DNA from: Ifrita kowaldi
Taxonomy: Eukaryota; Chordata; Aves; Passeriformes; Cinclosomatidae
Length of the DNA: 64,000 nt
Direction of reading: 5' to 3'
Assembly: GCA_013398055.1 (NCBI GenBank)
Contig: VZRS01007379.1
Coordinates: forward strand, 169,941 to 233,940
A program made the position numbers and the translations under genes. This document shows, piece after piece, positions 22,993 through 36,717 of the stretch; positions within the stretch are counted from its first letter, which is position 1; the number at the start of each line of letters is the position of its first letter. Below the pieces are notes generated by a model. That model saw nothing but the letters and a program-made list of their open reading frames with translations, had not been told where the DNA came from and searched no databases.

Positions 22993-25900
22993 GAAGGAAA
23001 GAGAGCTCTCAGCTGCTTCCCATGCTCAGACACAGGGAAGAAATCAAAATACTTCTATGGGAAATACCTCTTCTCTTCAATGACTGTTTTTTCTTATTTT
23101 ATAGAAAATCCAAGGAGTTTATTGGTCCCCTTGGTTTTGGGGAAGCACCTTTGGATGGTGAATCATTCAGAAATAGGATTTATGCAGCCAGAGGAGGAAC
23201 AAAACTTGTGACACCCCCCAACAGGCCCCGACAGCCCCGGCTGAAGTGTGACACACACAGCGACACATAACACACCCCCCTGGGGTGCCAGTCAATCCCT
23301 GCACTCATGAAGGAGCACCAAATGTCCCCTCTGACATCCCACAACCCTGGAGAGCCCAGATCCCTCAGCGTGCCAGCCCTGGGCTTTAGCCCTCACCACC
23401 AGCCCTGCCGTGGTGGGACAGCAGCTCCCTCAGCTCCCAACAGCACCTGACACCCCCAAGGGTCCCCAAAACACATCCTTCAAACATTCCTGATTCTCTG
23501 TGTTATGACCAAGCCGGATGGTCTTCCTTCTCTCGTCACCCAGTACAAGGGAGAGGGATGTCACTTTTCACTTCCTTTGAGCTGTTTTCAGGCTAATCTT
23601 GCTCCTAGCTCTTATTACTACCCCTCAAATCCCTCTCCTCTCTCTGGTGGCATCACAGATATATTTCCTGGCATTTGTGACTGTTCCCACACTGTCTCGA
23701 GCCGAGCTAAACTGTTTCCAAGTGCAAAGCAGCATGACTGAAACCCCTGCTAGACTTTCATAATGAATATGAAGTTGCCAGACAACAGAAATTCCTGCCT
23801 TGACTTCATTCTCCAAATCCATTTATCAATGCTAATCAGCCAAGACCAGACAAGTCTTCCCATTTTGACTAGAATTACCTTTTTTTCTAATGACAACAAA
23901 ACAATTCTTGCAAAAATAACAGTATATCATCGTGTGAAACTCAGTATGTCACTAACACAATATTTTAACTCATGACTCAGACAAGAGATCAGCTGCAGAA
24001 ATGACCCACTTGACTCATCTTTGTTAATGGCAGAAGTTTCAGAGATGTATCCGAAATCCTGCTGTGGAACAATCAGGCCTGGGAGCAGTTCTGGATCTGA
24101 ACTCTCTTTGGGATTTGAAGGCATTCTGATCTAGCTCCAAAGCTTCTGGTCTGGAGGATACAGCTTATTCTCTGGGATGTTTCAGCAGCCAAATCAAATC
24201 ATTTGATGGTTTTGTAATGTGCTCAACTGGGATGCTACAGGTTGACTGTGCTAACATAACTGCTGCAGCTGGCTGGCAATAGGGCTCGAGACAAAATGAT
24301 AATTTTGCAGCACTGAAGTGAAAGTACACTGCATAAATGCAATAAAAAATTGAAGCCTTCCCAAAACACCAGATTTTACAATCAAAGCTCTGCATCCACT
24401 TGCCCAAATCAAACCACAAAGGCTGATGGGCAGGTAGAGGTGCTTTTTTGCCCAGGGTGCTGGTCTTGGCCAGAGCAAGGTAACTGCATTTTGTCCCCTG
24501 CATAGCAGCTCCAAGAGGTGGTTTCTGACAGCTTGACCACCTCTCACTCTCACAAGCTGGCTGCCTTGTCATTGGCAGAGTCCTCAAGCACATCCAGCTG
24601 CCCAGACAGAGCTGGCTCATGCTTGGAAACGTGGCAGGCAGCCAGAGCAGCAGAGAGACCTGCTGGCTTTTCCCTACACAATCCCTTAACAAGGAATCCT
24701 GATGTTCCTGGGCACAGCTTTCTTTCCCTGGGTACCTCACACCTTCCGGCAGCTTGGATATCTCTGAGACTCCCCTCAGCACAGAAACAAACAACCTTTT
24801 TTTCCTTCTTTCTCTGTAGGGATGAGCATGTAAGAAAACCCCTTGTTAAACAGGAATTTCCTTGCACCAGAGAGGCAACTCCAGGCCACTCTAACCAGGT
24901 GATTTCTTGCCCTTGCTATTTTGACATCTGGCTCTATTGGGACTTGTGTTTTTGCTTAAGCCAGACACACGCACCAGCTTCCATGGGGAGTGAGCCTTGC
25001 TGAGGGTGCCTGTGCATTTGGCTGTCAGGGATGGACAGAAGGTGATATTTCTTTTTTTCTAGCCATTCTGTTTATTTTGACACAGATGGTGAGTCCAGGC
25101 TACCTTTCTGCCCCAACAGGTACCACTTCCCCTTCTCTTAATGTCTGAGTTTTACCAAAGCCGTGTGTGTGACTGCCCCCTAATCCCCTTGAGACACAAC
25201 AAATGGATTAGCAGAAGCAGTTTAACCCAGAGCTCTTTGCTAACCATCCTCACCTTGAGTGGGGTGGGCAAGGGGCAAGCACAGTTCAGCACCATGAGCT
25301 GCTAAAGGCATAACCAGCCATGGGAGAGCGACCAGTTCAGCCAGCTGAGGAACACCCAGGCCTGTAGTCAGCAAAACCCCCACCACTCTCCCAACTCTTT
25401 GAGTTCTTGTCCAGGACAGAGCTCAGGAAAAAACGAGCAGCAAAGACCAGTGATTTCAGCATCGGAATGGTGCGTTCAGCTTGCCACCGAAAGTCCGCAG
25501 TATGAAAACACAATTAAGTAGCTGCACATCGACTGACTCTCCTAATTGCTGCAAGGAGCAATTCAATTATGTTTTCAACACTGAAATGAGTCATTACCAG
25601 TCTATAGGGGAAAATTGTGTTTGTGGGGTCACGGTTTTTTATAGCACACGCTGTCTTCTTCCCCAAAGTTAGCTCTTTTACTGCTGACAGTATTAATTTT
25701 GGATGGATTCTTCCCTTTAGGAACTAAATTGAGACAATTCTAGTTATGGGAACAATTGTCCACTGTAGATCAGAAAAGCCCAAAGCCATAACATCCGGAG
25801 TTATGAAAACAGAAACCTAAAATTCCCTTCTGCTTTGCGAAATTCAACTGCTTCATAATCAAATCACAAATAATCACACTTCTACTCTGACTTCATTGGA

Positions 25901-28900
25901 ACTCTAGTCAATACAAACCCCTAAACACTGTTGGGCTGCTACCCCAGTTCAAACCAGTGATAGTTGGTTTTCAGTAAATGAAGAAATAATTCCTGCTGTG
26001 AAAGCAGCTAGAATGAAAACTGGCAAAGATATTTTGAAGGTATTCTGAATTACAGGTGCTGGGAGATTTAAAATACACAGAGTATTCTAAGAATTGAAGC
26101 AACATAGTGAATACTTACAAGAAAGTCAAATCAGGTTAGATCTACTGCTTGGGTGACTGAGGATGCTTAAGAGCTACACTTGAACCATACTAAGAGAGAT
26201 TTTGTTTTCTATTGTTCCTACATCAATTTGAAAGTAAGATGATTGCAGAGCAGTAAGATTCAGCAGCACTGAGAAAACCCTGTTTTGAGAGCTCTGGGTT
26301 AAACAGCACTGATTTAGATGTTCATGCCTGCACAGTAGTTCAGCAAAGATAACAGGTTGCAGTAGCCACTTGGTAATTGACCTCTGGTGATTTAAAACCT
26401 TAATTTGCTTTCATGCTTTCTGATTTAAAGTAGCTTGTGCACTTGGGCATAACTGCCTTAAGAGATCTAAGCAATATTTTAGCCTGGATTCCTCAGGAAA
26501 CAAGGCTTAACAGAGCATATAGACTATCCTTCCTAATAACTCCTAAAAGCATTGGCCATTTTCAGCCAGATTTGTTGCAGGGTTCAGAGTTGTGATGCTT
26601 GCAACATTCTCACAGGTTTTGTGAAGAGCCAGAGCCAAACTAAGCTCTTGTATAATCTCTTGTTTATTCTGTGAGCCAGCTGTTGGTTGAACAAGTTCTG
26701 TCCCTTCTGTGGTGGGCACATGCCATGGGACACGAGGCCAGAAGAGGATGGTGGGGCTGGGTCCTGCGTGCAAGAAGGAAACCAGAGAAGTTCAGGCTAT
26801 GCTGGACTGCTGCTTGTTGAATGTGCTGTTTATAAATAACTCTGTTACAGCCATGCCTCCGTGACGTTCCCTTTACACAATTCTCTGCCAGGGACAAGCA
26901 GAGGGTGGAGCAGCTCTTCCTTGTGCCCACAGGTAGTGCAAGAAGAAGCACAGGGTGCAGAGCCCTGAGAGGCACCTTCAGGCAGGAAACAAAGCTCCCT
27001 GGGTGATTTGTAGGCTCTGAACAGCAAAGCTGTCACTGAGCCACAGTGAATCTTTCTCCGTCTGCGCCTTTGCTGAGCTGATTTATTGAAGGTGTCAATA
27101 ACAGAAGTGGGCTGGGGACTGTCTGTAAAGCTCAAACCCTGAATTTCCTGGGTTTCTGCACTCCCCTCTGCCTTCAGCACTTTGTTTCATCTTCAGGTGA
27201 GTTGAGGTTTTGGCTGGCTGTCAGGGGCAAAGGGCTGCTGGAAGGGAGCCCCACCTCTTCGTCTGCACAGGGTAAATCAGAGGATGCTCATTTTCACAGA
27301 CTGCACAGTTAATGGTTGGGTTAAGTTAACAGGAGTTAAAAGGCAGCTTGGTCAAGCAGGCAGGGAAGAGCTGGAGTCAGAACATCCAGCTTCTGCTGCC
27401 CGTTAAATAATTACATGCCCCTTTGGGCCATAGCTTCCTCCCTTTGGAATAAGGGTCAGTCCCAGTGTACTCTGGCCACAGGACAGCAGACATTTCAGGA
27501 AAGGGGTCATGCATTGCCATTAGCTCTATTCCTAAAATAAAATCTAAGTGCTGACCAAAAGATCATTAAATTAAAAAAGATTCTGTGAACTTCAGCAAAA
27601 TACAACGCACCCCTCCTCACACTGGCTGCAAGATTCCTGTCACAACAACATGGAGAGGGATTAAAAAAAACCACCAGGAATGTTGCAGTTAAATTTTCAA
27701 AGCCAGGCTGTGTTATCTGCAACCATGAGAGGCTGCAAAGCCTGTGCCTGTCCCACCAGGGCTGCAGTGCATGGTGACACAATCCCACCAGACCTGCAGG
27801 ACTCATCTTCTGGGCAGGGAGCCCAGGGCCATGAAGGGAAATGCTAATAGTTAAAAAGATGTCTGGAGCTTGCAGAAATAGATATTTTCCCAGGAATAAA
27901 ACATGACTGGGAATAAATGTTTTATTCCATTGCACATAATGAATGGCAGTGAATGTGATTTGGGGACCTGTCAAGAGAGGGGAGCACAGACATAGTACAT
28001 GCACTGCAGACAGTATTAAAAATGTTGTTTAACTGAAACACAGGGAATTGAGATCACTGATAATTTTAATCACCTTTCCTCCGGGATTTTTTTTTTCCTT
28101 TTTATGATCACCTTCCGATGTGGCTGAAAAAACAGAGCCATCAAAATGTTTATTAGAAACTCTTGCAGGAACCAATCCATATGCAATTGCACAGAAGGTA
28201 AAGAGGCATCCGCTGCTCGGCATTTCCAGCAGATTTAGCATCAAGCTCAGCTTGCAGCCAGGCAAACAACACTATCTGCTTCCAGAAAAAATAGTGGAAA
28301 AGAGTCACCAGGAAATAAATAAAGGACAGTGCTCTAACCCAACAGCTGCTTGAACTGCTCTGATCTGTGGCAACACCACTTTGCAGAGGAGCTTTTCATC
28401 AATCTCCGTGTATGGCTTAATAGAGGCTGTCAGGAATATGGAAAACTGTCACTCTTGTGTGGCTCAGAGCAGCTCTCACCCCTACCCTCACCAGAGAGCT
28501 CAGTGCACAGCTTGTACCAGCATGGGGGATGAGGCCAGCGTCTGCTACCGCAGCTCCTTTCTGGCTGCTACAGACATTTTTAGGAGGAGATTTGCTCCAG
28601 CTTTTATTAATTACTTTCACAGGCAGAGAGTATCCTTGTTGGGAGATCAGTTTGCTCCTCCAGGAGGATCATGTTCCCCTTGGCCAGCTAAATCTTCCCT
28701 CTACAAGGCCTGAAGAGTCCGAGGTAAGAAATGTCATGTGTGTTTTTACATGGTTTATTAAACCTACAAAGAGGCTTGTCCTGGCAAAGGAGCACCGTGG
28801 TGCTATTAAAAAGCAGAATGGCACCAGGGCATCATCTCCAGCTAATTGTTTCATCAACTTGGAGAGCAACAACTGCTTGCTAAATAAGGCTCTTCTTTTC

Positions 28901-30659
28901 TGCTTTGCAATTGTGCTCTTCTGGCTGCCAAGAAAAGCTCCGACATTAAAAGCTTCTCAGGGCCTCTACAAGTGTTGCCTCTGGTTTCAGTCCAGAAAGG
29001 CAAAAAGCAAAACCAAGGGCTGCAAATTAGAGGAAGAGGTGAAAGCTCAAAGGATATTTGCCCTCCTCCCACCCACCCAACCAGTAAGAATTGGTAGAAA
29101 AAAAAAGAATTAATGAAAATTGTTTGGCGCATTTGCCTCAGAAAATGTTAATTCTCAGCTAAAGAAAAGACTTGAGAGTTTCCTCAAATAAGCTTATGTT
29201 TTCAGTTGCTTTTGGAAAAACAATCAATTTTGCATATTTTTACCAAAATATTGAAAGTGCTTGAATCTTTCCTATTACAAACCAGGAAACTGAAGCTATT
29301 AATCCAGTCCTATAATAAGACTGGAGAAGAAATAAAGGGCTATTTAGAACTAGTTATTGCTCTTCATAATGAACTGAACTGGCAAAGAGTCTTCTATTTT
29401 TTCCTGTTCCTGAGTTATCCAGGAATCAAACCTGGTGCAAACAACTATTAGTTAAAGTACAAGCTCATGCACGTTGATTTCCCTTGTCTCAGGCTAAACT
29501 CATTTGCAATCTAAAGCATCAGCAGCAGAATATTCTGCACTTAGAGCTTTATCTTTTCACCGGTAAAACTCCTTCCTGAACACATCCCCTCTCTTCTGGC
29601 CATTTGTGGGCTGTCTTTAAACTTTGTGTCTTAATTTCTCCTTTCTTCTTCCCAAGCAGGTGACCAGGGAGTGAGCCAGGCCAAATGGTGCCAAACTTGG
29701 CGTCAGCGTTATTGGTCTGTTATCAACAGCAGAGGTTCACTGGGTTATGCAGATGCCTCCAAATCTGTGATTTTAAATTTCTGGAGCAAGTCAGTCAATA
29801 AAGTTCACTTGAGGTTCAAGGTCTCCTTTCAGAAACAAGAGGGAATGAGTAGACATTTCTCACTTTTGCAAAAAAGACGGTGGGGAGAGGGGCCAGGGCT
29901 ACCTCTGAACTGATCATTCTGCTGTAGCAGAACCCCAGGGGACACTGGTAAGAGCAGATGTCCCCAAGTGGTAACCACACCCTGCAGAGTGTGATTAGTG
30001 CCTGCATGCCAAGCCAAACCTACCTGCCAGATCAGCCGTGGGCATGGGACAAGCCAGTCATGATAGGGAATTCCTCTGCTTCCTCTTGTGATTGACACGA
30101 AAAGCAATAAGAAGATAGGAGCTGAAGAGTTGTGTGCAGTAACCTTTTCCTTTGTCAGAAACGTCAAAGCAATTCCTAACAGCTCACTTTAAAATGCATT
30201 TTCCATCCTCTTTTTGACATCTTTCCAACCTCCCCAACATTGCCAGAAGATACAAATTCACTCTGACAGTCAGGAGAGGAAGGGAAAACAAGAAAGAAAA
30301 TAAAATAAAAACCTATTTCTGAACTCTTTCTAACCATCATAGAGGACAAGAGTTAGTACAATGTGCTTACTGAAAAATCAAGCTTGAACCACCTTGTCCC
30401 CACAAAAAACCAGCACTAATAAGGCAGGAATGAGGTTATTCATCCTATCAGGGCCCAATGATTACTGTCTTATTTCCCTGATAAACACTGATAGCATTTG
30501 TAATACAGCTATAGCAGGTTCTTCTTCTTTTAATTTCTTTTCAACTCTCACAAGCGTTCTCCGTTCCTTTTCTCTGTCATGTTGACTTACAGAACCTGAC
30601 ATCTTTGCACCAGGAAGGTTATTAATTGCTGCTGAATGAAAGTGCGTACCACAAGCACA
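22993..30659. other. Non-coding stretch, no gene seen
   Basis: This is about 7.7 kb with no recognised repeat. The longest open frames are 24165-24794 minus (209 codons), overlapped by 24518-25003 plus, and 28457-29113 plus (218 codons), overlapped by 28417-28620, 28669-28872 and 28854-29132 minus. None has a domain or signal. The block at about 28100-28262 is repeat-free and even in composition and could be a conserved non-coding element. From about 25700 to 26530 the sequence is AT-rich. Confidence 0.45.
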
Positions 30660-30708
30660 GAACAAAACAAAACAAAAAAAAACCCGAACCAAAACCAAAA
30701 AACAATAA
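30660..30708. repeat. A-rich (AAAAC)n-like low-complexity tract
   Basis: Imperfect units such as aacaaaac and aaccaaaacc form an A-rich run of about 50 bases. No target-site duplication or retrotransposon body is visible beside it, so I call it low-complexity and not a poly(A) tail. Confidence 0.75.
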
Positions 30709-33700
30709 TCCACAACAAAGAGGAAAACCAGAGGTTTTACTGACAAAACTCTCACATTTGCATTTTGTGACTTCATGGTAGAGTCCCTCCTAAATTTACA
30801 TCTCTAAATAATTAGATATCTTGTTTCATTAGCCATCCAGGCTTCTACTATCTTCAGTGAGCAGAGAGAGGGGAAGTCAGGAGAATGATTCACCACACCT
30901 TCTTTAGAAAGCTATTTTGGGACTGACTAGATCATTCTTTGGAGATTGGACAATTAGTACAGACTGGATGTCCAACTTCTACACGGCTCCAAGGTAAGAT
31001 GTGCGACTGTCAGGACACGAGGGAGGATGGGTGCAAAGACTAAAAGCTGGTAATAGACATCAGCGATAATTAGTCGGTTTTAAAACCCCTGGGAAGGAGC
31101 AGACCCAGGGAGAGAAAACATTTGCTCAAGGTCACAGAGAAGGTCACTGGAATCACTCGAGTCTCCTGAGTGCACTTCAGTGTCCTGAATAAAACATTAA
31201 TTTATCATGCAAGGAATGAGGCTGAGGAAATGAAAGTTCAAATGGCACATGCCAAAAAAAAAACCAAAAATCAGAGGAAAAAGTATGACCTTCCATTGCA
31301 TATGTTTAACCAGAGTTTCATTTACATGAGCAGAAGCACACCAGTTCCCTCAAGCTTCTGAGGAAATTAGTAGCAGGAAAACACAATTCTGTGCATTTTC
31401 AGGAACAGCTTTCATTAACAAAAACCCAATGCACAGGAATGGTATCAATGACTGCATCACCTCACCAAACTGAGCCAAAAGTGCAGCCTAAACAGAACTG
31501 GGGCAAAAGCTGTAGGCAACAGAAAGACTTTGCACTGCGCAAAATTAATGCTGGCTCTGGAAATGGGAAATACCTTGAAAAAGTACTGCAGACAGCAGCT
31601 AGACACCCATCTGGGGGTGTCCAGTGATGTGGGACTTCCATACGTGGAGCCAGTAGTGACCAGAAGGTGGGAAAGAAGCTTCATCTGTCCCATGTTCAAC
31701 ACTGCCACAGCCAAGAGGAGACCACAGGAACCAAAGAGACCTTCTAAGGATCTCTGGGTAAAAGAAAGCCTTAAAATAATTGCAGTGACTACAGAAAAAG
31801 CAAATAGCCCTGACCATGGACTTGCACATGAAAGTCCAACTGCAGCATGCTCAAGACAGCAGTCAAGGTTAAAAAATGCCACTTGTAATGTCTGTGCAGA
31901 AAAGTCTGATTCTCATCCTGATACCACCACGTCCCTTTGGACCCTAATCTTTCAGCATTAGCCACTTTCATAGAGCAAGAACTGCCTGCTGAACCAGCGC
32001 TTCCCCTCCTCCTCCTCCTCCAAACACTTCATAACCGCAAACCTCAGCTGCTCTTACTCGTTTCCTGTGTTTACCCAACAGATCATGGCAAAAAGGGAGA
32101 AGAGGAAGGAGTTTATAATAGGAAAATAATCAATAGTGACATGCCATCGCTGTCTGCAAGGCAATCATTAGCGGCTCAGGAGAGACCTCAGTGGCTTCTG
32201 TGCGCTCAGGGTGTGATTGCCTCCTGTGGAGAGCTAAGCTGCTGTGAAGACTTCAGCAGGTGCCTTTTCCTCCTCCAGCACAGGGAATTCAGTCTAAGTC
32301 AGGCAGCTAAATTACACCTCTGGGTTATTATCAGCAGTATTAATTACTGTGTTCTCCCTAATTATCCTCTCTTAACACACTCAGTTGGTTTGCGGGAACA
32401 ATGCAAGGTTGGCAAACAGTGGCATTTAAAATTGATTGGGCCAGAGGCTCAACTGATGTAACACAGCACAGCAGGTTTATAGAAAGGTCAGATTAGTGGT
32501 GGGGTTTATCCACTGTTTTATGAGGGTGTGAGCTGAGTTGCAGCAGGCTGACAAGCCCTGGCCAGCTGGCATGAAAGGAGACACACAGTTTGGGGTCAGT
32601 CGTTCCCTGGTTTTACATCGTGACCCCATGCAAAGCGCTACTCCCTACCACAGTTCCAGTGCGACTTTCTGACCTACATTAAAATAAACAACACAACATC
32701 ATCACCCAGAGTCAGGACATTCCTTTTGTCCCCTGTTTCACCCGGCATGAACTGCAGGTAGGCTTGGGAAACCCAGGAAGACTCTGCTGTGTTCTGGCTG
32801 TTCATCGTGTTCTTCAAATAACCAGACCTGAGCGACTTGCACTCTGATCACTGACGTGGAAAGTCACATTTGCAACATAACACAACCCAGTTTTGCACTT
32901 CCCTACCTTTGTTTTTCAAATGCCTGTTTTTCCCCAGGCTGCCTCCCTGTTTCTTGGACGAGGATTTGTGTCTTGGGTACACAACTCGCCTCACCAGATT
33001 TAACCTGTCTCAAATGTGGTTGGAAAGAAGAAGGCTCAGTGGCCTGACAGCCTGACATGGGAGCCTTGACAGATTTGCTGCCTTGGGGGACAACAAAACC
33101 TGCCCCCTCAAAATGTAGACATGCCCCCATTAAATAGATCTGTTCCTGAAAAAGCACTAACATTCAGAGAAAGTGTAGGAGAAACAAAATCCTGTAAGCT
33201 AAAGCTCATCTTCTTGGACTGTGATCTTCCAGCACGATCCTTTAATGCACATCTGCCCATAAATTCAAACCAGCACCTCTTGTTAGGGATCATTTTCCTC
33301 TATGTCCCTCAAAATGTGGTTTTGTTTTGTTGTCACTTGATACCTATGAAAATCACATCTAACTGGTCTTCTGTCCTGCAGAAGACATGACATAAAATAC
33401 AACAGTATTTGCAGAGATGGACTTTGAAAATCTCACCCCACTTTCTACCAAGAGCCACCCAAAGCTCTATTATTCTCCTCTTGCCAGTTACAGCGTCTGA
33501 AATACTTTCTGCAGCTATCACCAGACTCCCCTGCTCATCTGCCTCCAGAGTTCAGAGTTTAAATGAAGCACTCAGAAAATATAGATCCAAACACACAAGA
33601 CATATTTGCTAGTGTATAGAGAAGCAATAGAAATCCCATTCTAACAAACTGTTCTCTAGCTCAGAAAGTGAAATCCAGTCTAGTGAAGGTCAATTCTAAC

Positions 33701-36528
33701 CCAGTGTGTATCATTTAAGTCCTTCTTTGGCCTGCAGCTGTCACAGGCCATACACTTTTGGAAATATTTATCCTGATAGAAGATCCTGTGTTTTTCAAGA
33801 ACAAATAGCAGCTGCTGCATTTTTAACACATCCCTACAACACGACCGTAACCAAGGCAAGACAAGTGACACCCTGCTCTAGGCACCCACTGAGTGGGCAC
33901 CAGATAAGATAAATCTGCCCATTTCTTGGCTAATTCCTGCGCCTGCAGGAATCCAAGGATATCTGCAGATCCACAGCACTGGAGGAGAAGGAGCAGAGAT
34001 GTGTAGGTTCAGAGACAGCCCCACGGAAGGATGGGACAGTGCCTCAATTCAAACATCAAACTCCCTCAGCCTTCCCCTGTGAATCTGACCATTTGCTTCT
34101 GTTGCCATCTTCAGCATGAGCTGGTGATACCAGAGAGAGAACTGTGCTCCTTTCTGAAGGATATCAAGGGCTTTTCCTTCATTCTGATTACAGGAATATA
34201 GCTCCAACCATGACATACCTGGAGGTTCCCAGGGGAAAACAGAGCAGCCACATCCATAAGAAGGATCAAGGTGCAATCAGGGGAGGCGCATTACAACAGC
34301 AAAGAAGCCATCTCAACATGAATTCATTAATGTCAAAAAGAAATCTGCCCAAAAATGTGTCCAAAAAGGACACTGGGACATATATAGACCCCTTCTCTCT
34401 TAGCCAGCAAACCTCCATCCCTGTAACCCCTGCCATGGCTGTGAGCTCTCCCTCAAAAAGTAGCACTGTCTTGTTCCACCAGCACTTTTGCATCCCAAAG
34501 GTGACCTTCTCCATGGTGCTGCAAAATGTTCAGGGTGTAAAACAGGATACATAGATTAGGGACTGATTGCCACCTGCACTGGGCCATTTTAGGTAGTCCC
34601 ACAGCTCTTTTCAGTCAAAGACCATCTTTCCAGCAAGTTTTGGACCAAGCCCGGCACGCATTAGAGCTCCCAAGGCCTCCTTAGTTTGGCTTTTTTTTCG
34701 GGAGGAGAGTGTGCAGGACAGTGTTTGTGCTGATGAACAGCTTGGCATTGTGATAGCAAGGTGCAGGAGATCCAAAACCCTGCTGCTGTTAATATATGTG
34801 AGTCACCGCTGCTGCCTGTGCCAAACATGCTTCCAAACGGAGCTGCAGCTTGCCCTTGGTTGTTTCACTGGGCAAAGGCAAGTCTGAAAAACTTTTTTTT
34901 TTTTTACAATATTTCAGGATATTGACACAGCAGAGATCTCTGTCTCGATCTGCTCACTGGCAACCATCAAACAAAGAAGACTGTTGTACATTTGCATTTT
35001 ATTAATGGTTTACAACTCGAATTTTTCTTCTCTTTTGTTCCTGCTGATCTCACAGAAAGCTATAAAAATATATAGAGACGTCTGCCAAATAGATTTCTTG
35101 GAGGAAAGCAGGAAAGTGTGAATAATGGGTTCTGAAGTATGGATAATTAGCAGATCAAATAACCCCAAGGACTGGGGAATTATTTCATTCTCTGCAGATA
35201 TTCAACATCCTTATATTTCTAAATAAATTATACATACTCTCCAGGTACATTTTTTCTTCTAACTCATACAAAAAAAGCAGAGATATCTACTGTGAGGTTA
35301 TTTATTTATTTAAATGCTCCTGACAGTGAGAAAGTGACAGCTCTGGCTGCAGTTAGGAGTCATATGGGCAGCTGCTGTACTTCCTGACCGTAGCACCTCC
35401 ACCCTGATCTTCCCATTCCTACAAAAGGCTGTTCTTTGATTCAGTTCAGCAGTGCCAAGCTAAAGAAGTTTGCCAATGCCAGCAGGAAGGGCAGTGGGCA
35501 GCAAATACACAGCAAGGACCCTTTTGTCTCTGCCTGCAACTCTCCCTTAGGTTTCCCAGGCATATTCCAGTGGTTTTTCCCTAACTACTGCCTTACTGCT
35601 CATCTACTTGCTGCACTTCTCATTATAGCCCTGAATAAGGAACATACAAATCTCCCGACTCACACAATCAAAGCAGTTCAGTTCTCATACGAAGCAAGGT
35701 AAGGCCAGAACACAGGGAAGGGTCACTAGCTGATGTGTGCAGATTTGCCCATATATTTTTGGAAACAAATGAATAGATAAAAGAATGGCTGCCCCACTGA
35801 GGTGTTCAGCAGCTGATTTGTGTAGGATGTCAGGGACTGATCTTTAAAAAATGGGTAGGACTCTGTTGCAACTTAGGGGTTCACAGAAACAAGTTTTTCT
35901 CAGCAATTCCCTACTCAAAAAATAGAGGGCTAAACTCTGTATTCTCCTAAAGTCACAAGAAAAATGAGGCAACTCTTACTTATAAATAAACCTGATAAAC
36001 TGTTTCAAAGCTTGAGCTCTCAAAGCTCATGTATTTTTCCCTAATGAAACACTGTCATCTGAGAGGCAAAATAAAAGTCTTCCCTTAGAGACAGTAATTT
36101 AATAGCAAGGACATTAATTAATTTCATCTCCACATCAATGCTCTGTTTTATTTAAACTCCCATCCTGCAGCCACTGGGGTGCTTGAGCATCTGCAAAGCC
36201 TGCAAGAGCCCTGGACTGGGGCCAGGAGGAGGTTTGGTGTAGGTGGCAGATGGCAGACTAATGGAGACATGACAGAACCAGCTCTAAGCCAGCCTGCCCG
36301 AGTGGCAGGAGAGATTTACCAGGAGTAGGGTGGTGCTTGGCCTAGGAAAAGCAGGATGAGCTACAACTGCTCCCACTTAGCCCAGGCAATAGGGTGGCCA
36401 TGGGCCTTTGGTAGCAATAATGAGATAATGCCCATTAAATAGACTGGAAGTATTCAGATGCCCTAAACCCATCTGTTGCTCATCTTCATTGATAAAAGTT
36501 TACCACGGTCACTCACCATGGACCCAGA
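30709..36528. other. Non-coding stretch, no gene seen
   Basis: Notable simple sequence includes ctcctcctcctcctcc near 32007 and a T run near 34892-34904. Open frames such as 31530-31961 plus and 31457-31882 minus oppose each other and have no domain. The stretch 32150-32460 is repeat-free and includes several ATTA and TAATTA words. Its open frame (31937-32461) has no recognised product. Confidence 0.45.
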
Positions 36529-36717
36529 ATGGCACTGAGGCCCTGGCACAGGGCACAGAGAAGCTGTGGCTGCCCCATCCCTGGAGGGGCTGAAGGCCAG
36601 GTTGGATGGGGCTTGGAGCAACCTGGTCTAGTGGAAGGTGTCCCTTTCATGGGCAGGGGCATTGGAATGAGATGAGCTCCAAGGTCCATCCAAAACCCAA
36701 GCATGCTCTGATTCTAA
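36529..36717 (+). mobile_element. CR1 LINE 3' end fragment
   Basis: The segment reads 'gagaagctgtggctgcccca', 'tccctggaggggctgaaggc', 'caggttggatggggcttgga', 'gcaacctggtctagtggaag', and then a degraded 'aaggtccatccaaaaccc' and gattcta tail. This is a plus-strand CR1 of the same type as the minus-strand copy at 5899-6045. It is 5'-truncated and has no coding part. The minus-strand frame at 36513-36704 is the repeat read backwards. Confidence 0.88.

Noticed and set aside
24165..24794. 209-codon frame on minus
   Set aside because: It contains no recognisable protein family. It is overlapped by a 161-codon plus frame, and there is no splice or promoter context.
28457..29113. Longest open frame, 218 codons on plus
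   Set aside because: It has no domain and no compositional bias of coding sequence, and several minus-strand frames overlap it. A frame of this length is expected by chance in 64 kb read in six frames.
30660..30708. Poly(A) tail of a retrocopy
   Set aside because: The tract is interrupted by C-containing units on both sides. No retrocopy body or target-site duplication is visible.
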